This document shows positions 1 to 6,508 of a stretch of DNA of 11,374 bases, one piece after another; position 1 is the first letter of the stretch, and each line of letters opens with the position of its first letter. The stretch covers positions 1 to 11,374 of the forward strand of contig JANYCL010000026.1 in the NCBI GenBank assembly GCA_025360355.1, in the 5' to 3' direction. Source of the DNA: Sphingobacteriaceae bacterium (GTDB lineage: Bacteria; Bacteroidota; Bacteroidia; B-17B0; Aurantibacillaceae). Position numbers and translations under genes: made by a program. Below the pieces are notes generated by a model. The model had not been told where the DNA came from. It did not search any database and saw only the letters and a program-made list of their open reading frames with translations.

Positions 1-324
1 TGGATCGCCCCGCTGCAGGTTAAGATATTACCGATAAGTGACAAGTTCATGGATTATGCAAATACAATTTTGCAAACGCTTAAAAAAGTAGATATTCGTG
101 CTGAAATTGATGACCGTAACGAGAAGATAGGCAAGAAGATAAGAGACAGCGAGTTAAACAAGGTTCCTTACATGTTAGTTGTAGGTGAAAAAGAAGCAGC
201 AGATGGAAAAGTAGCGGTGCGCGAACATGGTAAAGGAGATATTGGTGTGATGAGTATTGAAGAATTTGCAAGATTGATCAACACAACAATTGAAAACGAT
301 TTTAAAAATAAAATTATAAACTAA
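1..324 (+). CDS. thrS: Threonyl-tRNA synthetase, C-terminal part (5' truncated by window edge)
   Basis: This is the last 107 residues of threonyl-tRNA synthetase, the cytoplasmic enzyme that charges tRNA-Thr with threonine. The frame is open from base 1 and reads WIAPLQVKILPISDKF before the first in-frame ATG at 49, so that ATG is internal. The visible part is the C-terminal anticodon-binding domain. It contains the DDRNEKIGKKIRDSE segment, then PYMLVVGEKE and a GKGDIG segment, all typical of bacterial ThrRS. The catalytic and editing domains lie outside the window. The stop codon is 17 bases before the proposed infC start, and the order thrS-infC-rpmI-rplT is widely conserved, which supports both the identification and a shared transcript. 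I see no sign of decay. Confidence 0.96.
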   Translation, partial: WIAPLQVKILPISDKFMDYANTILQTLKKVDIRAEIDDRNEKIGKKIRDSELNKVPYMLVVGEKEAADGKVAVREHGKGDIGVMSIEEFARLINTTIENDFKNKIIN

Positions 325-331
325 AAAAAGC

Positions 332-336
332 GGAGG
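332..336 (+). promoter_or_regulatory. Shine-Dalgarno sequence of infC
   Basis: GGAGG lies 5 bases before the ATT at 342 and only 2 bases before a second in-frame ATT at 339. The spacing therefore favours 342 as the start. None of the other six genes in this window whose start is visible has a comparable purine motif ahead of it. That fits the known rarity of Shine-Dalgarno use in Bacteroidota and makes this site stand out. Confidence 0.75.
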
Positions 337-341
337 TAATT

Positions 342-989
342 ATTAGCGGATTTAAAAAACCGGGACAGAACTTTAACAAACCATTTGTTAAGCCATCAGG
401 TCCGAGTACATTTGTCAAAAAACCATTAGTCCCACGACCACCACGAGGGTTAAAGGCTGGGTTTAAAAGACCGGGTGTAAAGGAAGAGCAGCATCGCATA
501 AACGAAAAGATAACTTCAATGAAAGTTCGTTTAGTTGGAGAAGGAATTGAATCAGGGGTTTTCATGATCGCTGAAGCACTTCAAATTGCAAAGGATGCGG
601 GATTAGATCTGGTAGAGATCGCTCCGAATGTTGATCCGCCGGTTTGTAAGGTTGTGAATTATGGTAAGTTTCTTTACGAGTTAAAGAAAAAAGCCAAAGA
701 GATAAAAGCTAAAGCTGCTAAAGTTGTAGTAAAAGATATACGTTTTGGTCCGCACACTGATGAACATGATTACAATTTTAAAAAGAATCATGCGATGAAA
801 TTTTTACAGGACGGTTGCAAGGTAAAAGCCTTTGTAATGTTCAGAGGTAGAGAGATCGTGTTTAAGGAACAAGGAGAATTATTGTTGTTGAGGTTTGCAA
901 ATGAGTTAGAAGAATACGGTAAAGCAGAACAGTTACCATTGTTGGAAGGAAAGAAGATGTTGATGGTTTTAGCACCTCGCAAAAAGTAG
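342..989 (+). CDS. infC: Translation initiation factor IF-3 with an ATT (AUU) start codon
   Basis: IF-3 binds the 30S subunit, keeps it apart from 50S and checks start-codon and initiator-tRNA pairing. The conserved N domain begins at HRINEK (residues 51-56) and continues through GLDLVEIAPN and PPVCKVVNYGKFLYE. The linker and C domain follow, with DIRFGP, DEHDYNFK, FRGRE and the C-terminal MLMVLAPRKK. An ATG at 519 would cut off HRINEK and so cannot be the start. Between 312 and 519 the frame is open but holds no ATG, GTG, TTG or CTG. The ATT at 342 sits 5 bases after GGAGG and gives 215 residues. Known E. coli infC also starts with AUU, which IF-3 uses to repress its own translation. The roughly 50 residues before RINEK are rich in Lys, Arg, Pro and Gly, about 38 more than in E. 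coli. The tandem ATT at 339 is a less likely start. Confidence 0.93.
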   Translation: MSGFKKPGQNFNKPFVKPSGPSTFVKKPLVPRPPRGLKAGFKRPGVKEEQHRINEKITSMKVRLVGEGIESGVFMIAEALQIAKDAGLDLVEIAPNVDPPVCKVVNYGKFLYELKKKAKEIKAKAAKVVVKDIRFGPHTDEHDYNFKKNHAMKFLQDGCKVKAFVMFRGREIVFKEQGELLLLRFANELEEYGKAEQLPLLEGKKMLMVLAPRKK

Positions 990-1051
990 CCTTCGCAAGC
1001 TCGGCAACTTTTTGAGATCCTGACTGGCGTCCTTCGGACGGTCAGGATGAC
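990..1051 (+). repeat. REP-like palindromic repeat between infC and rpmI
   Basis: The element begins right after the infC stop codon. Its core is a hairpin: ATCCTGAC (1017-1024) pairs with GTCAGGAT (1041-1048), and inside it CGTCC (1028-1032) pairs with GGACG (1036-1040) around a TTC loop, with a 3-base bulge at 1025-1027. The flank TCGCAAGCTC (993-1002) matches, with one base missing, the reverse complement of GAGCTTGTCGA in the element at 8978-9013. It ends in ATGAC, as the two other elements do. No T-tract follows, so it is unlikely to be a simple terminator and transcription probably continues into rpmI. Confidence 0.6.
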
Positions 1052-1099
1052 AAGAGAAACAAAAAAGAGAATAATAAATAAAATAGATAAAAACAGAAA

Positions 1100-1300
1100 A
1101 TGCCAAAAATGAAAACAAATTCCAGTGCTAAAAAGCGTTTTGCTTTCACTGGAAGCGGTAAGATTAAAAGGAAACGTGCTTACAAGAACCACATCCTTAC
1201 CAAAAAAGAAAAAGATCGCAAACGCGCTCTTGGTAAGATGGCCATTGTAAGTAAGGAAGACCTAGGTAACGTGAAAATGTTACTTTGCATAGGTAAATAA
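1100..1300 (+). CDS. rpmI: 50S ribosomal protein L35 (bL35)
   Basis: This 66-residue basic protein is bL35, a small component of the large ribosomal subunit. It opens with MPKMKTNSSAKKRF, the normal bL35 N terminus, followed by a TGSGKIKRKRAYKNHIL segment and a Lys/Arg-rich helix. Length and position between infC and rplT match the family. The ATG at 1100 is preceded by A-rich sequence with no Shine-Dalgarno motif. The next in-frame ATG (fourth codon) would remove the conserved MPK start. It is probably transcribed with infC and rplT, although the repeat upstream and the 107-base gap downstream leave room for separate control. Confidence 0.97.
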   Translation: MPKMKTNSSAKKRFAFTGSGKIKRKRAYKNHILTKKEKDRKRALGKMAIVSKEDLGNVKMLLCIGK

Positions 1301-1318
1301 TCCAATTAATTAAATCGA

Positions 1319-1372
1319 GATCGGTTATTAAAAATTAATGTTTAACCCGGATTTCAGTAATAAGTTTCGATC
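1319..1372 (+). promoter_or_regulatory. Possible RNA stem in the rpmI-rplT gap
   Basis: In the 107-base gap before rplT, GATCG (1319-1323) can pair with CGATC (1368-1372). TTATT (1325-1329) can pair with AATAA (1359-1363), leaving a small internal loop and a 29-base apical loop. A competing fold pairs ATCGGTT (1320-1326) with AACCCGGAT (1343-1351), so the two could alternate. L20 is known to control its own operon in other bacteria by binding leader RNA, which makes a regulatory role thinkable. AT-rich sequence forms such pairings easily by chance, so this is a weak call. Confidence 0.22.
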
Positions 1373-1407
1373 AAAAGAACGCTGAATTCCAAAAACGAAA
1401 AAAAGAA

Positions 1408-1752
1408 ATGCCAAGAAGTGTCAATCACGAAGCCAGCAGGGCTCGCAGAAAAAAGATCCTCAACCTAACCAAAGGTTATTGGGGTGCAAGAGGTAATGTT
1501 TGGACCATTGCAAAAAACACATTAGAAAAAGGTTTACAGTATGCTTACCGCGATCGTAAGAACAAAAAACGCACTATGCGTGGTTTGTGGATCCAGCGTA
1601 TCAATGCCGGTGTTCGCGAACACGGTATGAGCTACTCTGAATTTATCGGTAAAGCAAATGCTAAAGGATTAAAGTTAAACCGTAAAGTATTAGCGGATCT
1701 AGCTATGAATCACCCTGAGGCGTTTAAAGCCGTTGTAAACTCATTAAAATAG
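1408..1752 (+). CDS. rplT: 50S ribosomal protein L20 (bL20)
   Basis: bL20 binds 23S rRNA early and is needed for assembly of the large subunit. This 114-residue protein shows the family's N-terminal basic tail (MPRSVNHEASRARRKKIL), the KGYWGARGN segment, AYRDRKNKKR and LWIQRINAGVREHG. The globular C-terminal part ends with MNHPEAFKAVV. Length is normal. The start ATG is preceded by an A-rich stretch without a Shine-Dalgarno motif. It is the last gene of the translation cluster and a strong hairpin terminator lies 25 bases after the stop. Confidence 0.98.
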   Translation: MPRSVNHEASRARRKKILNLTKGYWGARGNVWTIAKNTLEKGLQYAYRDRKNKKRTMRGLWIQRINAGVREHGMSYSEFIGKANAKGLKLNRKVLADLAMNHPEAFKAVVNSLK

Positions 1753-1776
1753 TATTTTCACTAAGTATTATATAAA

Positions 1777-1812
1777 AGTCCTGAAGTAATTTACTTCAGG
1801 ACTTTTTTTTTT
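1777..1812 (+). terminator. Rho-independent terminator after rplT
   Basis: A perfect 12-base-pair stem is formed by AGTCCTGAAGTA (1777-1788) and TACTTCAGGACT (1792-1803), with a 3-base loop. It runs directly into an unbroken T-tract to 1812. This ends the thrS/infC/rpmI/rplT transcript and separates it from the lipoprotein gene only 27 bases further on. Confidence 0.93.
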
Positions 1813-1825
1813 GAAAAAAAACAGC

Positions 1826-1833
1826 CATATTTG
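1826..1833 (+). promoter_or_regulatory. Possible -7 promoter element of the lipoprotein gene
   Basis: CATATTTG matches 7 of 8 positions of the Bacteroidota -7 consensus TAnnTTTG. A TTG at the expected -33 distance is absent, because that region is the terminator T-tract. If used, transcription would start close to the ATG at 1840. The match is short and the region AT-rich, so confidence is low. Confidence 0.25.
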
Positions 1834-1839
1834 ATACAT

Positions 1840-2709
1840 ATGAAGAAAAACCTATTAAGATTCGCTGCGCTAATTGTATTAGCATCTTGTGGCGAATCAT
1901 CAGAGAATGATAAAGCAGGCATCTCCGACTCTTTATCTAACCAAGTTACAGATACCAATAAAACAACTATTGCTGACGATGGCGACGAAGTGGCTTTACC
2001 AAGCTCAATGCGTATAGCCGGTATCTTTAAACGTTCGGGTTTAAAATATATTGAGACAAGTCTTAATCCAATTACAAATAGCAAGAACTATAAAACCACT
2101 TACACTAAAGCGCTTAATTTAGGTGTGTATTCGGCTGATATGGCTTATTGTCTTTTAAATAAACAGTACGCTTTAAGTAAAAGCTATTTAAAATGCAGTA
2201 AAGATATTGGCGGCGAATTAGGATTGAACAGCGCCTTTGAAGCTAATAATCTTGCACAACGTTTCGAAGCTAATATGAATAAAGGTAAAGATGATTCTTT
2301 GTTACATATTATTTCTGATCTGCAATTAGAGACTGATATTGTTCTTGAAAAAGGAAGTCAGCAACATATATCAACGATAATTTTTACAGGTGCATGGGTT
2401 GAAACCTTATATTCTGCTTCACAGGTTTATAAAAGTGGTGAGCAAAACATTGTTCCGGCTTTAATTGAGCAATTAAGTTTGGTAGATAATATTTTATCGG
2501 TTTTAGTAAAGCAAAAAGATAAAGATCCTAATATAACTTCTTTAATAGAAAGTTTAAATACCATTAAAGCGGAGTTCAATAACATAAGTGCTTTAAAAGG
2601 GAAAGATCTGGATGAGGTAGATTATTCTAAAACTACTTTTAATAAAGATGAAATTAATAAGCTGTGCGAGAAAATTGATGCTGCACGTAACGCAATCGTA
2701 AACAGCTAA
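1840..2709 (+). CDS. Lipoprotein of unknown function
   Basis: The 289-residue product starts with a lipoprotein signal: MKK, a hydrophobic stretch and the lipobox LASC, with the lipidated cysteine at residue 17. It is therefore anchored in a membrane after export. A Ser/Thr/Asp/Asn-rich linker follows to about residue 50. The rest appears mainly helical and includes YTKALNLGVYSADMAYC (about 88-104) and a FTGAWVETLY segment in its middle. Two further cysteines lie at 104 and 119. I chose the ATG at 1840 because it gives the standard MKK signal start; the in-frame TTG at 1831 overlaps a possible promoter element. I believe similar lipoproteins occur in other Bacteroidota, but I cannot name a function. 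The next gene follows after 12 bases on the same strand, so the two probably form an operon. Confidence 0.85.
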   Translation: MKKNLLRFAALIVLASCGESSENDKAGISDSLSNQVTDTNKTTIADDGDEVALPSSMRIAGIFKRSGLKYIETSLNPITNSKNYKTTYTKALNLGVYSADMAYCLLNKQYALSKSYLKCSKDIGGELGLNSAFEANNLAQRFEANMNKGKDDSLLHIISDLQLETDIVLEKGSQQHISTIIFTGAWVETLYSASQVYKSGEQNIVPALIEQLSLVDNILSVLVKQKDKDPNITSLIESLNTIKAEFNNISALKGKDLDEVDYSKTTFNKDEINKLCEKIDAARNAIVNS

Positions 2710-2721
2710 ACACAAAGACTC

Positions 2722-3174
2722 ATGAAAAACTCAAAACTATATTTAATATTATTTGCTTCGGTATTTGCATTTTCTTTTTATCAGGAAGAGCCTGCGGGTT
2801 GCGACCCAAAAGGGTTGAAGGATAAGGCAAAAAATCAACTGGATGGTTATGAATATGATTCAGGTAAAATTACCAGACTGAAGCATACAGCTAAAGATCA
2901 GGTTAAGGAAATTGAGATCCCAATGTTCATTGGCGAAAAATACCGTTTAGCCTTTAACCTTGATGCTTTAAAGAAAGGCGTTGAAATAACTATCTATAAT
3001 AAAGATAAAGACAGCAAAAACAGAAAACTGTTATATAGCAACAAAGATAAATTTGAAAAAGAATTTACTTGTGATTTTGCACGTATGCGTCACATCTATA
3101 TCGATTACAATATTCCGGCCGGAACAAATGGCGAAGAAATTGGCTGTGCAGCGTTTGTTTTAGGATATAAGTAA
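2722..3174 (+). CDS. Small exported protein of unknown function
   Basis: This is a 150-residue protein with an N-terminal signal sequence: MKNSK, a hydrophobic core to about residue 19, then QEEPAGC. There is no proper lipobox directly after the hydrophobic core, so I expect a soluble periplasmic or secreted protein. The mature part holds three cysteines (27, 117, 142). The segments PMFIGEKYRLAFNL and VEITIYNKDKD suggest a beta-rich fold, and it ends GCAAFVLGYK. The start ATG has no Shine-Dalgarno motif. It lies 12 bases after the lipoprotein gene, which implies co-transcription and perhaps a shared job at the cell envelope. I do not recognise a named domain. Confidence 0.82.
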   Translation: MKNSKLYLILFASVFAFSFYQEEPAGCDPKGLKDKAKNQLDGYEYDSGKITRLKHTAKDQVKEIEIPMFIGEKYRLAFNLDALKKGVEITIYNKDKDSKNRKLLYSNKDKFEKEFTCDFARMRHIYIDYNIPAGTNGEEIGCAAFVLGYK

Positions 3175-3212
3175 TGGTTCGTCATCTCGATAGCTATTGG
3201 GATCACTATGAC
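3175..3212. repeat. REP-like palindromic repeat between convergent genes
   Basis: The element starts at the base after a stop codon. Positions 3184-3203 (ATCTCGATAGCTATTGGGAT) form a 20-base inverted repeat that pairs end to end, counting three G-T pairs. GTCAT (3181-3185) and ATGAC (3208-3212) are also complementary. The stretch AGTAATGGTTCGT (3170-3182), which includes the stop codon, recurs exactly at 8973-8985. It occupies most of the 55 bases between two convergent genes, where no T-tract terminator is visible. It may therefore also serve as the transcript end for one or both. Confidence 0.6.
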
Positions 3213-3229
3213 TCTGTCCCCCCTAAAAA

Positions 3230-6200
3230 TTAAAGTCTGATACCTATTACAAGCAAGTCGTCCACCTGTTCATGATTTTGCATCCAGTTATTTATATTCG
3301 ATTTGATCTCTCTTCCTTGTTCCTGAATTTCTAAATTAGAATTGGCTATCAAAAAACTTTTAAAATTCTTGCTCATGTATTTTTTGCCATGCGGTCCGCC
3401 AAACTGATCGGGGTAACCGTCAGTCGATAAAAATAAAGTATCGCCTTTATTTAATTGCAGTGTATTTAGTTCATATTTAAAATTAAATTCGGTGAAACTT
3501 GCAATGCTCGCTTTGGTTGGTTTTATTTCTGTTAAGTTTTTAGTTTTAGCATCAATGATCCAAAGATGACGATTAGCACCCGAAAATAATACTTCCTGTG
3601 TTTTTAAATTTACTTTTACCAAACAAATTTCCATCCCGTCCTTATTCTTGCCTTCGTTCCGCTGACCCAAACTTTCTTTAATACTATTGTTGGCCAAAAA
3701 TAAGATCTCATCAGGTTTTGTTGTTTCGCGTGCGGCATCATGTAATTTGCCAGAGCAGATCATACTCATGAAGCCACCGGGAACGCCATGTCCGGTGCAA
3801 TCAGCAGCTGCAATTAATAATTCATCTTTATTAATTTGTTTGAACCAATAAAAATCGCCGCTTACAATATCTTTCGGCTGAAAGAAAACAAAGATGCCGT
3901 TCCACGCTTTTTTAATTTCATTGATAACAGGAAGAATGGAATCCTGAATACCTTTTGCGTAATTGATACTATCCGTGATCTCTTGATTTTTATATTCGAT
4001 CTCCAGTTTTTGCTTGTTTATTTCTTTTGTTCTGTCAGTAATGATCTTTTCCAAACGCAAATTTTGTTCGATCAGTCGTTTCGAATTAAATTTAATAAGC
4101 GTATAAACAACCAATAAAAATAAAGCGACATAAAGTATGTAAGCCCAAATAGTACGGTACCAAGGCGGCAAAATGGTAAACGGAATTTTTATTTCCTGAC
4201 CTTCTACACCGAGAATGTTTTTAGATCTTACATGAAAAACATAATCACCTTCAAATAAATTATCATAATGAGGATTTTTGTCTTTTGTAAATTTGCTTGT
4301 CGAATCATTCTTACCTTCGAGATAATAGGAAAACAATAATTCATTTTTATCAATATAATCTGAAGCACCAAGTTGAATATGAATTGAATTGTTCTGGTGA
4401 TCTAATTTTATTTCATTGAAAGCAGAGCGGGGATTTATGTTATAGAAATTTTGGACCGAATCTTTATTAAAAGAAAAACTATTGATAAAAGTATTTAACC
4501 CAAACTGAGGTCCGGTTAAACCCATATCATAACAATACAAGCCATTGTTTGTTCCGATATATACTAATGATTGCGAATAGCAAAAGGATTTGGTATCAGA
4601 TTCTTTGATACGCGAAAGTTGTGTTGGTTTGATATTAAATACCCCATTGGTTTCTTCAAGACATAATAAACTTTCGCTGGCTTTACTATCCGGTTTTCCA
4701 TTCAGCCAAATAGTGTTGTTAATAGCGATCGCTTTAAAAACCCCGAATTTATTGATCGACTTAAATCTTACATCTTGCGCAACGGTATTATCTTTGTTTA
4801 ATGTATAAATTCCGTTATCTGTTGCAATCAAGATCCCGTCTTTATAATTGAATAAATAATTTTCGTTTAAGTTAAAGAGACCTTCTTTTTGTGTAAGCTT
4901 AATTATTTTCTCTGTACCCGGACTTTCAATAAAAACACCACTTTCACGCGTTCCAAAACAAATGCTATTATCGTTTTTAGCAGCGATGGTTCTGATGTCG
5001 GCGTTCAGGTCAAGGTTTTCTTTTAATAACTGGAAACTTTTATTTTTCAAAAAACCTTTTGCATAACCTGTTTCAGTGCCCAAATAAATTAAGTTTGGTA
5101 TAGAAGGATGTACAAATATGCAATGGTTAGCCGATTCGGTTTCGTGCAATAATTTAAAATCAGTATTCTCTAAAATATAAAGTCCTGCTTGCGTACCTGC
5201 CAATAATTGTCCGTTCGCTTCAGCTAAACACCATGCTGCTTCAGAAATATTTGTCGAAACAAATTTAGCTGTTGCATGATCATATTTTAAAATGCCTTTG
5301 TCGGTTGCTAAATAAGGTGTTTGATTAAAAATAATACAGGCTTCAATTGTTCCTTTAATTCCATCCGCTTTTGTAAATTGTGTGATCGGACTATTGAACT
5401 CAATTAAACTAATTCCTTTTGCGAGTGCAAGCCAAATGTGTCCTTGATTATCATTGTAAATATAATTCACACCATCATCTTGAAGATCATTTTGTGTATT
5501 GATATATTTAACGGGATTAAATTTCTTATCAGTGATAACAACACCGCCATTTACAGATCCGAATGCAAAATTATTCTGACCAATATTAGAAGCGCAGTAA
5601 ACAGTTTTTTCGGTAAGCCAGGAATTAACGGGTGTGTTTATTTTTTCTATTGTAGAAAGTTCGGGTAATGTTTTATTGAAATTAAAAGCGTAAACCGATT
5701 GTGGTGTGATGATAAAATAGCCATTATCACCTTTAACTATCCCTCTCACAGGATTATTATTATCGGCAAACTGTTCGCCGCCTTTTAAAAAAACAAATTC
5801 GTTATTGTAGGATAGAATTTTGAGTCCTTTCCCTTTTTCCCTTACAATTAATTGATTTTCTAAATTATAAAAAGTATGAAATCCTTCTTCGCCGGGTGTT
5901 ATTATTTTGATCGTTTTATAATCGTAATCATAAATTTTCTGATTGGTACAAAAGTAAACGTGATTTTTTAAGGCGATCACCGACCAGAATTTTCCTAATT
6001 CTTTTTCGGTTTTAGGGAGTAATGAGTCTAACGATTTAAAACGGTAGGTGCCATTTTTCTTTTGTATTAATTTTCCGAAATTCCCATCACCGCCAATAAA
6101 AATATCTTCGCTTTCGTTTTTAGCCAGTGATAAACATAAAAAGGGGAGGTTGAAAAGTTCCCATTCGGCGCCGTTGTTAATGAGTAAGCCCTGGTTATTG

Positions 6201-6364
6201 GCAACAAAAATGCGACCATACATATCCTGTAAAATGCCACGGTTTTGATCGGCAGCGTTGTATTGAGCGGGCAGGTAGTTATGGATAAAATAATTTCCTT
6301 TTTGGGAATGGCCCGAAAAGCCGATCACCAGAAGAAGAATGGTTATTTTAACAGTAAGTCTCAC
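3230..6364 (-). CDS. Membrane sensor with propeller domain and SpoIIE/PP2C-type serine phosphatase
   Basis: This 1044-residue protein reads as a one-component envelope sensor. A signal peptide (about 1-20) leads into a long periplasmic region of two-component-regulator propeller repeats, for example GRIFVANNQGLLINNG near residue 50. A Y_Y_Y-type beta domain ends near residue 735, followed by one membrane segment (about 740-759) and a Lys/Glu-rich coiled coil (about 760-800). The C-terminal PP2C/SpoIIE phosphatase keeps the metal-binding aspartates in SGDFYWF (D837), AADCTGHGVPGGFMSM (D855), STDGYPDQ (D982) and QVDDLLVIG (D1036). It has no histidine kinase or DNA-binding domain, so output should be dephosphorylation of a protein, in this family often an anti-anti-sigma factor. 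No such partner is in the window. The start is GTG at 6364, directly after an in-frame TAA, and is needed to keep the signal peptide. Confidence 0.92.
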   Translation of the reverse strand: MRLTVKITILLLVIGFSGHSQKGNYFIHNYLPAQYNAADQNRGILQDMYGRIFVANNQGLLINNGAEWELFNLPFLCLSLAKNESEDIFIGGDGNFGKLIQKKNGTYRFKSLDSLLPKTEKELGKFWSVIALKNHVYFCTNQKIYDYDYKTIKIITPGEEGFHTFYNLENQLIVREKGKGLKILSYNNEFVFLKGGEQFADNNNPVRGIVKGDNGYFIITPQSVYAFNFNKTLPELSTIEKINTPVNSWLTEKTVYCASNIGQNNFAFGSVNGGVVITDKKFNPVKYINTQNDLQDDGVNYIYNDNQGHIWLALAKGISLIEFNSPITQFTKADGIKGTIEACIIFNQTPYLATDKGILKYDHATAKFVSTNISEAAWCLAEANGQLLAGTQAGLYILENTDFKLLHETESANHCIFVHPSIPNLIYLGTETGYAKGFLKNKSFQLLKENLDLNADIRTIAAKNDNSICFGTRESGVFIESPGTEKIIKLTQKEGLFNLNENYLFNYKDGILIATDNGIYTLNKDNTVAQDVRFKSINKFGVFKAIAINNTIWLNGKPDSKASESLLCLEETNGVFNIKPTQLSRIKESDTKSFCYSQSLVYIGTNNGLYCYDMGLTGPQFGLNTFINSFSFNKDSVQNFYNINPRSAFNEIKLDHQNNSIHIQLGASDYIDKNELLFSYYLEGKNDSTSKFTKDKNPHYDNLFEGDYVFHVRSKNILGVEGQEIKIPFTILPPWYRTIWAYILYVALFLLVVYTLIKFNSKRLIEQNLRLEKIITDRTKEINKQKLEIEYKNQEITDSINYAKGIQDSILPVINEIKKAWNGIFVFFQPKDIVSGDFYWFKQINKDELLIAAADCTGHGVPGGFMSMICSGKLHDAARETTKPDEILFLANNSIKESLGQRNEGKNKDGMEICLVKVNLKTQEVLFSGANRHLWIIDAKTKNLTEIKPTKASIASFTEFNFKYELNTLQLNKGDTLFLSTDGYPDQFGGPHGKKYMSKNFKSFLIANSNLEIQEQGREIKSNINNWMQNHEQVDDLLVIGIRL

Positions 6365-6427
6365 TTAAAACACCATAAATTTAACCGTATTTTTCTGTAA
6401 AACGCATAAATAGGTATAAATGTTGAA

Positions 6428-6456
6428 TTGTTAATTTAAGGAGTATATCTTGTTTG
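6428..6456 (+). promoter_or_regulatory. Possible promoter of the T9SS protein gene
   Basis: TTG (6428-6430) lies 18 bases ahead of CTTGTTTG (6449-6456). This resembles the Bacteroidota pattern TTG-N(17-23)-TAnnTTTG, but the TA of the -7 element is missing. It would leave a leader of about 45 bases before the ATG at 6509. The minus-strand gene starting at 6364 must also have its promoter in this 144-base gap, but I could not pick it out. Confidence 0.33.
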
Positions 6457-6508
6457 GTAAATAGGTTAGTTTTTACTACTTTTAATAGGTTTTTAAAACA
6501 CCTCTAAC

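Noticed and set aside
314..565. Minus-strand open frame opposite the start of infC
   Set aside because: It is antisense to the IF-3 N-terminal extension; its Pro/Gly-rich content simply mirrors that sequence.
519..989. IF-3 starting at the first ATG (519)
   Set aside because: It would remove the conserved HRINEK segment coded just upstream. The ATT at 342 with its GGAGG explains the whole open frame.
788..1192. Minus-strand open frame across infC and rpmI
   Set aside because: It lies antisense to two certain genes and its translation has no family features.
1831..1839. TTG at 1831 as start of the lipoprotein
   Set aside because: It adds only three residues ahead of a standard MKK signal start, and the bases overlap a possible promoter element.
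3836..4117. Plus-strand open frame inside the phosphatase gene (also those at 4590-4808, 5438-5668, 6048-6248)
   Set aside because: All are antisense to a long gene with intact domains and show no protein-like features.
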